DNA of 64,000 nt from the NCBI RefSeq assembly GCF_000468115.1, contig NZ_AVQI01000080.1:1-64000 (forward strand), written 5' to 3'. The translations under genes were made by a program, and so were the position numbers. The notes below the pieces were generated by a model, which worked only from the letters and a program-made list of their open reading frames with translations, had not been told where the DNA came from and made no database searches. This document shows, piece by piece, positions 7,468 through 15,291 of the stretch (position 1 is the first letter of the stretch; every line of letters begins with the position of its first letter). The DNA is from Treponema socranskii subsp. socranskii VPI DR56BR1116 = ATCC 35536 (GTDB taxonomy: Bacteria > Spirochaetota > Spirochaetia > Treponematales > Treponemataceae).

Positions 7468-8709
7468 ATGAGGAACGGAAATAATCTTTTAAAGATTTTT
7501 TTATTGCTGGGAGTATTTATAGCAGAGGCTAATGCCCGGACTCCTTCCAAGGTAGACGCGAAAGCGGGGGCGACAAAGAAAGTCGATGCCGTATCGGCTC
7601 CGACGGTGAGCCAGGTCGATAAATGGAAAACGCTCATCAACTTGGATGACTATGTATGTAATAATAAAAAACGGGAAAAAATAAATTACACTCCGAATTA
7701 TTATAAATACATCGATAAAAGCTCAGACAAAATCGTCATAAACGGCAAAGTGTATGATTATGACGCATCGAGCGGAGCGTCCAGAACCGCCGCCGACATG
7801 ATAAATCACTCCCAGACATTAAAATACGACGGTAAAAAAGGAGCTTCCAAAGAATTGGAAGCGGACCCTAAAGTTAAAGAAGCTATGGAACTGGCAAAGA
7901 AAAAAACAAAAAAAGGGCAGGAAAAAATCGATGCTATGTACTGGTCGGTTCAGCCTCCCAAGGGAATTATCGCAGGCGACTATTATTCCGGCCAAAAAGT
8001 TTTTGACGGCGGCTATGAAGCGTATGCCGAAGTTGTGGTTAATAATAACGAAATCGTGCATATAGAATTGAATGAAAGACCGCCCGTTACATATTATGCT
8101 GCCGAATGGGCGGGAGAAACAAAGCGTCGTTCGGGTTACGGTTTTTTTCAGGCGAAAAGTCCGAGAACCGACTATACCCTGGTTACACTCATAAACGGAA
8201 TGAGCTATTTGGAATGGCAGGTATTAAAAAATCAAAAACTGGACTTTGATTATAAAACTCTGTTCGGTTCGTCCAACAGTGCGAGAAACGGTTTTGTTCC
8301 TTTACTCAAAGAGATGGCGAAAGAAGTTAAAGAAAAAGCGACCGATAAAAGGTATGTGGGAATAACGCAGCCCTATGATTGCGGCATAAGCACGAGACTC
8401 GAAGTGATATACGAAAAAGGGAAAATCGTCGATTTGAAATACGATGAGATTTTTGCCGACGATAAAGAAAATATAAAAAATCCAGTTTTACGGGAATTTT
8501 ATCGTCAAAGCAAACTTGAATCAATAGAATATAACCGCATCACAAATAAAAGTTTTAGAACCTTTGTGAATACGCTTCGCAGAGAAGTTTTGCGCTCACA
8601 ATCGCTCACCGAATTTCCGACCGACGCTTTAAAATTGGATATGCCGCATATAAAAGAGGCGTATGAAGATTACTTGTTCTCGGCGGAAAAAATAAAAGAT
8701 ATAAAGTAA
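7468..8709 (+). CDS. Secreted protein, possible diverged FMN-binding-like repeats
   Basis: The 413 residues have an N-terminal signal peptide (LLKIFLLLGVFIAEANA), followed by a Lys-rich region. No family is recognised with confidence. Two stretches share a layout: VVVNNNEIVHIELNE...SARNGFVPLLKEM (about residues 190-295) and LEVIYEKGKIVDLKYDE...NKSFRTFVNTLRREV (about 310-375). This resembles extracellular FMN-binding domains (V-x-DGKI-x-x-V ... TGAT-x-S-x-x-F), but the TGAT flavinylation threonine is absent in both, so it may be a degenerate scaffold. The RBS GGGAG stands 7 nt before the ATG. The gene is monocistronic, AT-richer than its neighbours and faces the biotin operon. Confidence 0.7.
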   Translation: MRNGNNLLKIFLLLGVFIAEANARTPSKVDAKAGATKKVDAVSAPTVSQVDKWKTLINLDDYVCNNKKREKINYTPNYYKYIDKSSDKIVINGKVYDYDASSGASRTAADMINHSQTLKYDGKKGASKELEADPKVKEAMELAKKKTKKGQEKIDAMYWSVQPPKGIIAGDYYSGQKVFDGGYEAYAEVVVNNNEIVHIELNERPPVTYYAAEWAGETKRRSGYGFFQAKSPRTDYTLVTLINGMSYLEWQVLKNQKLDFDYKTLFGSSNSARNGFVPLLKEMAKEVKEKATDKRYVGITQPYDCGISTRLEVIYEKGKIVDLKYDEIFADDKENIKNPVLREFYRQSKLESIEYNRITNKSFRTFVNTLRREVLRSQSLTEFPTDALKLDMPHIKEAYEDYLFSAEKIKDIK

Positions 8710-8746
8710 AGATTTAAAGGTACTTCATTGTACGTGCCGACCGGAG

Positions 8747-8780
8747 CCGGATATATTTTTATAAACGGAAATATATCCGG
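8747..8780. terminator. Hairpin between convergent genes
   Basis: CCGGATATATTT (8747-8758) and AAATATATCCGG (8769-8780) are a perfect 12-bp inverted repeat with a 10-nt loop. It lies between the ends of the secreted-protein gene and bioN. It probably serves both transcripts, although no long T-run follows on either side. Confidence 0.6.
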
Positions 8781-8805
8781 AACCCGCACAATTACTGATT
8801 ATTAA

Positions 8806-9477
8806 TTACCCATTATCAATTTTTTGAAGCTTTCTGGCTTTTAGAGCGAGCGACATTATATACGTATGCTTCATGCACACGGAAATAAAGACCGGAAAAA
8901 GGGTTAACACCATGCGGACTCCTTTTTTTCCGCACCTCGCTTTCCACGCGCGAAAAACCGCCTGCCACACGGCGAATACTTCGGGAATGAGTACGATTAA
9001 AAGCGATAAGGATTCCGAAAAAAGCAGCCGGCGGTATTCCGCTCTTTGCCGAAATATCCGCACGACACCTCTTTCGATCGATTCGACTGCTTCTCTAAGC
9101 TCGAGGGGACTCGTCGTGCGGTAGACTGCGTTTGCGATTAAAAAGGCGAGGGCGAGGCGGCACAAAATGACGATGTCGCGTTCGGAAGGGATGAACGGAA
9201 GCGGAAAGGGAGCGTGAGCGAAAAGGGCGGATACTATCGACGAACTGTAGAGTATAAGCGCGTAATACACAACGGGCTTGAGCGACGAAAGGATTTCTTT
9301 CATCGGAAAGCGGATGGCAGGGGAAAGCGCAAAAAAAATCGCGATGCAGGCGATCACGGCGTTTCGGGGCAAGATGAAAACGAAGGTGCCGAGTACAAAA
9401 AGTAAAACGAGTTTTATGCGCGCATCGCATTTGTGCAAAAAAGACGAACCGCTTCGGTAGCCGAAAAGCCTTACCAT
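8806..9477 (-). CDS. bioN: Biotin ECF transporter, T component
   Basis: This is an EcfT-type membrane coupling protein of about 223 residues. Hydrophobic segments include LVLLFVLGTFVFILP, VVYYALILY and LSLLIVLIPEVFAVW. It carries the coupling-helix signature AVFRAWKAR. The start is the ATG at 9477, inside ATGGTAA, where it overlaps the bioM stop by 7 nt. The frame continues upstream to 9528 but has no role there. It is the last gene of bioY-bioM-bioN. Confidence 0.85.
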   Translation of the reverse strand: MVRLFGYRSGSSFLHKCDARIKLVLLFVLGTFVFILPRNAVIACIAIFFALSPAIRFPMKEILSSLKPVVYYALILYSSSIVSALFAHAPFPLPFIPSERDIVILCRLALAFLIANAVYRTTSPLELREAVESIERGVVRIFRQRAEYRRLLFSESLSLLIVLIPEVFAVWQAVFRAWKARCGKKGVRMVLTLFPVFISVCMKHTYIMSLALKARKLQKIDNG

Positions 9478-10256
9478 TCGAGATCCCGAAGACCTTTGTA
9501 GGAAGCGAGCGGATTTTTGATATCCCAAGCTTCGAGCTTTTGCGCCACCCCTTCGGCGGGCTTTCCATCGAATACTTTTTTTCCGCGGTACAGCACGATA
9601 AAGCGGTTACAGAGCGCAAGCGATTTTTCGAGTTCGTGCGTGAGTATGATGATCGTCACTCCTTTTTTTTTCAGCAGTTTGATAAGCGCGTTCACGTGCC
9701 GCACGCCCGAATAATCGAGGTTCGCATAGGGTTCGTCGAATATGACGAGCGGCATATCGAGCGCTATGATGCCCGCGACGGCAAGCCGTCTTTTTTCACC
9801 TCCCGACAAAAATCGCGCGCTCGATCTTTCTTTTCCCGCAAGACCTACTTCCGCAAGCACGTCGAGCGCTTTTCGTTCGGCTTCCCGTTTTTTTAATCCG
9901 ATATTTTTTAAGCCGAACATCACGTCTTCGATCGGCGTCTCTCCCAAAAGCTGCATTTCGGCTTCCTGAAATACAAGCCCGCACTGTGCCGCTTTTCCGC
10001 CGCATAGGATTTCCACCGTACCGGAATCGGCTTTGTCGAGGGAAGCGATGATCGACATGAGTACGCTTTTTCCCGAACCGTTCGCCCCCGCGATGAGGGC
10101 GGTATCTCCTTCGCAAAGCGAAAACGACACTTCCGAAAGAGCCGTAAACCTTTGTTCCCCCTCATACGAGGGGAAGGTTTTCGTCACCTTTTCGACGGAA
10201 AGGGAAGCGCCGTTCGGGAACGAAGCGGCGTGCGGAACTGAATCGTCCTGCGTCAT
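9471..10256 (-). CDS. bioM: Biotin ECF transporter, ATPase component
   Basis: This is an ABC ATPase of 261 residues that powers the ECF complex with BioN and BioY. Walker A is GANGSGKS (about residue 58), the Q-loop lies in LVFQEAE, the signature is LSGGEKRR (about 150), Walker B is MPLVIFDEP, and the H-loop is ILTHE. A single ATPase, rather than the EcfA/EcfA' pair, fits a dedicated BioMNY system. ATGA overlap joins it to bioY. Confidence 0.88.
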   Translation of the reverse strand: MTQDDSVPHAASFPNGASLSVEKVTKTFPSYEGEQRFTALSEVSFSLCEGDTALIAGANGSGKSVLMSIIASLDKADSGTVEILCGGKAAQCGLVFQEAEMQLLGETPIEDVMFGLKNIGLKKREAERKALDVLAEVGLAGKERSSARFLSGGEKRRLAVAGIIALDMPLVIFDEPYANLDYSGVRHVNALIKLLKKKGVTIIILTHELEKSLALCNRFIVLYRGKKVFDGKPAEGVAQKLEAWDIKNPLASYKGLRDLEW

Positions 10257-10828
10257 TCGCTTTTGTCGGTAAAATAACGGGCAGCCGCCGTGCGGAGCTT
10301 TGCCGCAAGCGGAACTGAGAGAACGAGCTTTATGAGATCTCCGGGTATAAACGGAATGAGGCAGGCTGCAATCGACGCGGAAAAACTTCGGTGAGTCAGC
10401 TGCATAAAGCGGAGGATGCCCGGAACATAGATGAGCGTAAATCCCGCAAGAGAGGCGAGCGACAGCTTTACGATGTTTTTTGCGCTGAAGGCTTTTTCAC
10501 CTGCGCGAGGCTTTCGTGCGATGCAACCTGCGGCGAGGGCTGCGAGTATATAGCCTATGAGAAATCCGCCGGTCGGCCCCAAAAGGCGCGCGATCCCGCC
10601 CGCGCCGCCTGAAAAGACGGGAAGTCCGAGCGCGCCGGCTGCGACAAAGAGCAGCGCCGAAAAAAATCCGCCGAAGCCTCCGAGCGTGAGAGCTGCGAGT
10701 ACGGCGAACATATTTTGCATGACGATCGGAATGCCGCCGGGGCCTATAGGTACTGCGATAAAGCAGCCCGCACAGATGATCGCTGCAAACAAAACGATAA
10801 AGATAAAACGAGTGTTGTTTATTTTCAT
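10253..10828 (-). CDS. bioY: Biotin transporter substrate-binding (S) component BioY
   Basis: The 191 residues form about six membrane segments. They carry the BioY signatures VPIGPGGIPIVMQNMF (about residues 26-41), LGLPVFSGGAGG and LLGPTGGFLIGY. BioY captures biotin at the membrane and couples to BioMN, both encoded immediately downstream. No biotin-synthesis gene is seen in the window, so uptake may be the main supply. Confidence 0.95.
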   Translation of the reverse strand: MKINNTRFIFIVLFAAIICAGCFIAVPIGPGGIPIVMQNMFAVLAALTLGGFGGFFSALLFVAAGALGLPVFSGGAGGIARLLGPTGGFLIGYILAALAAGCIARKPRAGEKAFSAKNIVKLSLASLAGFTLIYVPGILRFMQLTHRSFSASIAACLIPFIPGDLIKLVLSVPLAAKLRTAAARYFTDKSE

Positions 10829-10835
10829 ACCGAAA

Positions 10836-10874
10836 GTTTACAATCAGTGCTAAATAAATACAATAGGTTGACAA
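10836..10874 (-). promoter_or_regulatory. Possible biotin-responsive direct repeat upstream of bioY
   Basis: On the minus strand TTGTCAACC (10874-10866) and TTGTAAAC (10843-10836) are near-identical half-sites 8 bp upstream of bioY. They resemble BirA half-sites (TTGTAAACC) but are arranged as direct rather than inverted repeats, so this is only a candidate. Confidence 0.25.
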
Positions 10875-10907
10875 TTAAAATGCGGATATTTTTGTCTTGC
10901 GGCACAC

Positions 10908-10930
10908 AAAAAAACGCCCCGTACCGGAGC
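10908..10930 (-). terminator. Rho-independent terminator, minus strand
   Basis: On the minus strand GCTCCG-GTA-CGGGGC (one G-U pair) is followed by a run of seven T residues. It would stop leftward transcription from the IS remnant before bioY. Confidence 0.7.
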
Positions 10931-10956
10931 TTTGTCATGCTTTGAGGGCGGTCGGA

Positions 10957-11073
10957 TTAGTGTAATTCCCGGCACGCGATGATAACCGCGCCTTTTATGC
11001 TGCAAAAATATCCGTCGTATTCCCCCTCCGTCTCAAGCACTGCAAGTGCATCTTCCGCTTTTTCCCGTTTCAT
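10957..11073 (-). pseudogene. ISAs1-family transposase N-terminal fragment
   Basis: A 38-codon frame reads MKREKAEDALAVLETE followed by EYDGYFCSIKGAVIIA, then runs out of homology and stops. It matches the first about 33 residues of the complete transposase at 50061-51230 (MRWETLEDALAVLETE, EYDGYFCSVQDAVIIV). All catalytic residues are missing. Confidence 0.85.
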
Positions 11074-11131
11074 ACCGACACTCTAGCACTTTATCAACTT
11101 TTTAAACAGTGCCTCTGAAAATTGATTTCCG
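10965..11131 (-). mobile_element. Remnant of one end of the ISAs1-family element
   Basis: Positions 10977-11131 align almost without gaps to 51134-51290, the transposase-proximal end of the full IS. The match includes the conserved ATCAACTTTTTAAACAGTGC block and AAAATTGATTTCCG next to the terminal repeat. The rest of the element is deleted. The remnant abuts the MATE gene promoter. Confidence 0.85.
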
Positions 11132-11151
11132 CGGTTGGCCGCAGAATCGGT

Positions 11152-11178
11152 TTGACAGAGGGCGGCATTCCTTATACA
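11152..11178 (+). promoter_or_regulatory. Putative promoter of the MATE gene
   Basis: TTGACA (11152-11157) is followed after 15 nt by TATACA (11173-11178), 9 nt before the ATG at 11188. It lies directly beyond the IS remnant, so the spacing or context may have been altered by that insertion. Confidence 0.4.
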
Positions 11179-11187
11179 CTGGTAAAA

Positions 11188-12576
11188 ATGCAGGAAAATA
11201 AAATGGGCACGATGCCCGTCACCAAGCTTATCTTGAATATGTCGCTTCCGATGATGTTTTCGATGTTCGTGCAAGCGCTCTACAATATCGTCGACAGCGT
11301 GTTCGTCGCGCGGATAAACGAAAACGCGCTGACGGCCGTATCGCTCGCTTTTCCCGTTCAGGGACTTATGATTTCCGTCGGCGTCGGAACGGCCGTCGGC
11401 GTAAACGCCATCCTTTCGATGCGGCTCGGCCAAAAAAAACAGGACGAAGTAAATGCCGCTGCGGAAAACGGACTCTTTCTCGCCGTATGCAGCTTTATCG
11501 TCTTTTTTGTTATCGGCCTTTTTTGTATGCACTCCTATCTTACAAGCCAGACGGCTAACCGCGAAATTATCGATTTCGGCATGGAGTATTTGAATGTCGT
11601 CGTGCTCGGCTCTTTCGGTATGTTTTCCGCAATCATGCTCGACCGTCTTTTGCAGGGGACGGGGCGCACGGTTTTTACGATGTATTCGCAGACGGCAGGC
11701 GCACTCACGAATATCATTTTGGATCCGCTGCTCATCTTCGGCATCGGCCCTTTTCCGCGCATGGGTATGACGGGGGCGGCGCTTGCAACGGTTATCGGGC
11801 AGTGGCTCAGTATGTGCCTGTCGTTTATCTTTAATATAAAAATCAATAAAGAGATTCAATTTCGCTTTTCGCGCTTTCGTCCCGACGTGTTCGTTATAAA
11901 GCAGATTTATAAAGTGGGCGTACCGTCGATCCTGCTCAATTCGATTACGTCGGTTACGACGTATTTTTTAAATCTCATTTTCGGATCGTTTTCGTCGACG
12001 GCGATCGCAGTATACGGCGTGTACTTTAAGCTGAACAGCTTTATCTTTATGCCGGTTTTCGGTTTGAATAACGGTATCGTTCCGATCATCGCGTACAACT
12101 ACGGAGCGGAACACAAAAAGCGTATCATGCAGGCGATCAAAAGCGGTATCATCCTTGCCGTCTGCATTATGGCTTTCGGTACGCTTATTTTCGAACTCTT
12201 TCCGGTGCAGTTGTTAAAACTCTTTCAAGCTTCGGATGCGATGCTTGCGATCGGAGTGCCCGCAATGCGCATTATCGCATCGAGCTTTGTCGGTGCTGCA
12301 GTCGCGATTTCGCTGTCGTCGGTCTTTCAGGCATTCAGTTCGGCGATGTACAGCATGTTCGTTTCTTTTGCGCGTCAGCTCCTTGTGCTTTTGCCGGCCG
12401 CCTATCTTTTGTCGCTTGCCCGCAATATCGACGACGTATGGCTTGCCTTTCCGATAGCGGAAGTCATGTCGGTCGGCCTTTCGTGCTTTTTTATGGTGAA
12501 AGTGTACCGCACGAAAATAAAACCGCTTGCGGAAGGCGGTAAGCGCTTACGCTTCGATGATAATCGTTTCGCTTAG
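11188..12576 (+). CDS. MATE family multidrug/Na+ antiporter
   Basis: This integral membrane exporter of about 462 residues has twelve hydrophobic segments in two MatE halves. The family opening reads ENKMGTMPVTKLILNMSLP, with VQALYNIVDSVFVARI soon after. The second half begins near KVGVPSILLNSITSV and carries GLNNGIVPIIAYNYGA. Homologues start MxENKxGTMPV, which supports the ATG at 11188. An alternative ATG at 11203 has an AGGA 7 nt upstream. Its substrate cannot be inferred. Its last 30 bp overlap the end of the convergent small membrane-protein gene. Confidence 0.9.
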   Translation: MQENKMGTMPVTKLILNMSLPMMFSMFVQALYNIVDSVFVARINENALTAVSLAFPVQGLMISVGVGTAVGVNAILSMRLGQKKQDEVNAAAENGLFLAVCSFIVFFVIGLFCMHSYLTSQTANREIIDFGMEYLNVVVLGSFGMFSAIMLDRLLQGTGRTVFTMYSQTAGALTNIILDPLLIFGIGPFPRMGMTGAALATVIGQWLSMCLSFIFNIKINKEIQFRFSRFRPDVFVIKQIYKVGVPSILLNSITSVTTYFLNLIFGSFSSTAIAVYGVYFKLNSFIFMPVFGLNNGIVPIIAYNYGAEHKKRIMQAIKSGIILAVCIMAFGTLIFELFPVQLLKLFQASDAMLAIGVPAMRIIASSFVGAAVAISLSSVFQAFSSAMYSMFVSFARQLLVLLPAAYLLSLARNIDDVWLAFPIAEVMSVGLSCFFMVKVYRTKIKPLAEGGKRLRFDDNRFA

Positions 12577-12894
12577 CGAATTTTCGATTCGCTTATTCCG
12601 AAAATAGAGGCATATATCCGTCGTCACCATGACGATGTTCGGGATATAAAACCAAAAGGCGAGGTTATATTTGTGCTCGAGGAGCTTTGCACTTATGCCG
12701 CAGATATAGCCGAACGCGATAAAGCACATAAACAAAAGACTTTTGCCCTTGGTCGACTTCGATTTCAGCGAGCGCGCGATCGACATCGGCCACGAAAGAC
12801 CGAAGCATAAAATCATAATCGATTCGAGAATGCTCGCGGGGTAAAATACGCCGTCTTTTAAGATTCCGAGAAATTCAAGCACCTGATGTTCCAT
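12547..12894 (-). CDS. Small membrane protein, SemiSWEET/PQ-loop-like
   Basis: The 115 residues contain about three hydrophobic helices. The segment GLSWPMSIARSLKSKSTKG has the P...KSxKSTKG pattern of SWEET/SemiSWEET sugar transporters, where the Pro lines the pore and a triple-helix bundle dimerises. The last helix is WFYIPNIVMVTTDICLYF. The assignment rests on this pattern and the size. It could be another PQ-loop-like protein. A GGAGG stands 12 nt before the ATG, which is long. The 3' end overlaps the MATE gene tail-to-tail. Confidence 0.65.
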   Translation of the reverse strand: MEHQVLEFLGILKDGVFYPASILESIMILCFGLSWPMSIARSLKSKSTKGKSLLFMCFIAFGYICGISAKLLEHKYNLAFWFYIPNIVMVTTDICLYFRNKRIENSLSETIIIEA

Positions 12895-12931
12895 AATTTA
12901 ATTATTCCTCCCTGTGCAAATTATATCGTTT

Positions 12932-14542
12932 TTAGAGTTCACCGTCTCTATGCGTATAATGCGGCAAAAGGCGGGGTGAACGCGTTTGCGTTTTTATGCC
13001 GGCCGCCGCCCGCTCTTTTTCGAAATCCTTTACGTGTTCGAGCGAAAGCTTTTCAGGCATCGCGTTTTTTTGCGCTTGCCGTGCGCCCGCCGTTCCCGCG
13101 ATGCGTCCGAAGACGACGACGTCCAAAAGAGAATTTCCCATAAGACGGTTCGTCCCGTGAATGCCGCCGGATGCTTCACCTGCGACGAAGAGGTTTCCGA
13201 TATTCGTTTTGCATTCCCTGTCGATTTCGACGCCGCCGTTTTGATAGTGCAGGGTGGGGTAGACGAGGATCGGATCGCGCCTGATATCGATGTCGTATTT
13301 TTCGAACATGCGCAGCATCGCGGGTATGCGCTTTTCGATCGTGCCTTCACCGTTTTTCAACTCGATCATCGGCGTGTCGAGCCATACGCCTTCTCCCATA
13401 CCCGTCGGAATACCCTTGCCTTTTTTTACTTCGCGGATGATGCCGGCAGCTTCCACGTCGCGCGTTTCAAGCGGATGGATAAAAGCGTCTCCGTCGATAT
13501 TGCACACTTTTGCGCCGAGTGAGCGCACTTTTTCCGTAACGAGCGCACCGAACACTTGCTGCGGATAGGCGACGCCGGTCGGATGGTATTGGAGCGAATA
13601 CTGATAGAGGAGTTTTGCGCCCGCGCGATACGCGAGCACGAGTCCGTCCGCCGTCGCGCCGTAGTGGTTCGACGTCGGAAAACCCTGATAGTGCATGCGT
13701 CCGGCTCCCCCCGTCGCGATGATGACGGCTTTCGCCTTTGCGACGAGCATCTCTTTCGTTTCCATGTTCATGAGCACGGCACCGGCACAGTTTCCTTTTT
13801 CATCTTTTAATAATTCCACCGCGCTCGTAAAATCGACGACGGTGATCCGCTCGGCTCGATTTAAAACTTCGTCGCGGAGCGTGCGCATGATTTCGGCGCC
13901 CGAATAATCTTTACACGCGTGCATGCGCTTTCTGCTCGTGCCGCCTCCGTGCGTCGTAATCATCGTGCCGTCTTTTTCTTTGTCGAATTCGACGCCGAGC
14001 GTGTTGAGCCATTGGATCGTTTCGGGCGCACGGGTGACGAGTTCGTAGACGAGTTCCTTTTTTGCGTCGAAGTGACCGCCTCCGAAAGCGTCGAGAAAAT
14101 GCCGTTCGGGCGAATCGTTCGCTTTGTCGGCCGCTTGAATGCCGCCTTCGGCCATCATCGTGTTCGCATCTCCGACGCGGAGTTTTGTGACGAGGAGCAC
14201 TTTTGCGCCCGCGTTGTCCGCTTCTATCGCCGCCGCCGTTCCCGCACCACCTCCTCCGATGATGAGTACGTCGGTTTCGTAATCGGCTTTCGTCAAATCG
14301 ATTTTTTCAAGTTCTATGCGCGGCATGCCTTGTAAAATTTCCGCAAGCTCAAGCGGCGCTTTTTCACCCTTATTCGGCCCGATTGTAAGTTCGGTAAACT
14401 GCTCCGTTATATGATCGGGATGATATTCCCGCAGTACCGCCTCTTTTTCTTCCGCGCTCATGCGGCGCGGTTCAAATGCGGCGTTTTCCTTTCTCTTTGC
14501 GGCGACCTTTTCCGCAGACTCTTTCATAATGCCCGTATACAT
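12932..14542 (-). CDS. Fumarate reductase-type flavoprotein (FrdA/TfrA-like)
   Basis: This FAD-dependent oxidoreductase has about 536 residues and probably reduces fumarate to succinate. The FAD-binding GGGGAGTAAAIEA lies at about residue 93. The substrate/active-site motifs are THGGGTSRKR, SLQYHPTG and RLMGNSLLDVVVFGR. Where classical FrdA has the FAD-linking His (SHT-x-AAEGG), this protein reads ANTMMAEGG, so FAD should be non-covalent. The start is the ATG at 14542 with AAGGAG 8 nt upstream. The frame continues to 14890 but that part overlaps the next gene and is spurious. It sits at the downstream end of the Hdr-Flx run, paired with an FrdB-like subunit. There is no membrane-anchor gene. 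An L-aspartate oxidase role is less likely given this context. Confidence 0.8.
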   Translation of the reverse strand: MYTGIMKESAEKVAAKRKENAAFEPRRMSAEEKEAVLREYHPDHITEQFTELTIGPNKGEKAPLELAEILQGMPRIELEKIDLTKADYETDVLIIGGGGAGTAAAIEADNAGAKVLLVTKLRVGDANTMMAEGGIQAADKANDSPERHFLDAFGGGHFDAKKELVYELVTRAPETIQWLNTLGVEFDKEKDGTMITTHGGGTSRKRMHACKDYSGAEIMRTLRDEVLNRAERITVVDFTSAVELLKDEKGNCAGAVLMNMETKEMLVAKAKAVIIATGGAGRMHYQGFPTSNHYGATADGLVLAYRAGAKLLYQYSLQYHPTGVAYPQQVFGALVTEKVRSLGAKVCNIDGDAFIHPLETRDVEAAGIIREVKKGKGIPTGMGEGVWLDTPMIELKNGEGTIEKRIPAMLRMFEKYDIDIRRDPILVYPTLHYQNGGVEIDRECKTNIGNLFVAGEASGGIHGTNRLMGNSLLDVVVFGRIAGTAGARQAQKNAMPEKLSLEHVKDFEKERAAAGIKTQTRSPRLLPHYTHRDGEL

Positions 14543-14559
14543 ATTCACGCTCCTTTTCG

Positions 14560-15237
14560 TCACGCTTCGATGTCGCGGCTGTTGTACAGCTCTTTGATTT
14601 GATCGATCGGCTTTGCCATGAGATTTTGAATCAGGCTTTCGAATTTTCCGTCTTTGATTTCTCCGACGCGTTCGGTCAAATGCTTTGCTTCCGGCTGGAT
14701 GTATTTGCCGTTTAAGCGGCGCGCGAGTTCGGCTACTTGCGGATGGCTGATTTCTGCCGGACAGCGCGACGAGCAGATGCCGCACATAACGCAGTCGAAA
14801 GATTCGTCCGCGCAGTTTTGAAATTCGCCGCGCTGCGCATAGGCGATGTACTGCATGACGTGCAAATTCTGCGGACACGCGCGAGTACACGCATTACAGC
14901 CGACGCACGCGTAGATTTCGGGATAGAGCTCCATCATGATCCGCTGTTCGGCCGTGACCGCATCGATGTCGTACACTTGTTTTACGAGCGGAAAAAACGG
15001 CAGCGTCGCGATGTACATATTGTCGACGACTTTTGTCTGGCACGCCAAGCACGTGTACAGGCGGTTTTGTCCTTTGATGCGGTACACCGTCGCGCATGCG
15101 CCGCAAAAACCGTTTCTGCACCCGCAGCCGCGCACGAGTTCGTACCCCGCGTATTCCATCGCATTCATGATCGTCAGATGTTCGGGCACTTCATATCGTT
15201 TCCCGAACAGGTAAATGTTTATCAATTTTTCCGACAT
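14560..15237 (-). CDS. Fumarate reductase-type iron-sulfur subunit (FrdB/TfrB N-domain-like)
   Basis: The 225 residues hold a plant-type [2Fe-2S] domain (RGCGCRNGFCGAC, then CLAC, about residues 36-66). An alpha-helical ferredoxin domain follows with CVGCNACTRACP (about 111) and CVMCGICSSRCP (about 150). This is the FrdB/SdhB layout, though the second motifs look like two [4Fe-4S] clusters. Methanogen TfrB carries such a domain fused to an HdrB-like CCG domain. Here HdrB is a separate gene in the same run. It should pass electrons from the Hdr/Flx core to the flavoprotein encoded 17 nt downstream. Confidence 0.82.
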   Translation of the reverse strand: MSEKLINIYLFGKRYEVPEHLTIMNAMEYAGYELVRGCGCRNGFCGACATVYRIKGQNRLYTCLACQTKVVDNMYIATLPFFPLVKQVYDIDAVTAEQRIMMELYPEIYACVGCNACTRACPQNLHVMQYIAYAQRGEFQNCADESFDCVMCGICSSRCPAEISHPQVAELARRLNGKYIQPEAKHLTERVGEIKDGKFESLIQNLMAKPIDQIKELYNSRDIEA

Positions 15238-15291
15238 GGCACAATCCTCTTTAAATTATTAATATCTCGTTTCCTTGATTTCTTTTGCCCG

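Noticed and set aside
11083-11859. 258-codon minus-strand frame opposite the MATE gene
   Set aside because: It is a shadow of the MATE gene rich in His/Arg/Lys, with no motif.
12932-14542. L-aspartate oxidase (NadB)
   Set aside because: The family is related and FAD is non-covalent in both, but no nadA/nadC lies nearby. The gene sits 17 nt after an FrdB-like gene in an electron-transfer run.
14543-14890. N-terminal extension of the FrdA-like gene
   Set aside because: It overlaps the FrdB-like gene in another frame. The ATG at 14542 has a good AAGGAG.
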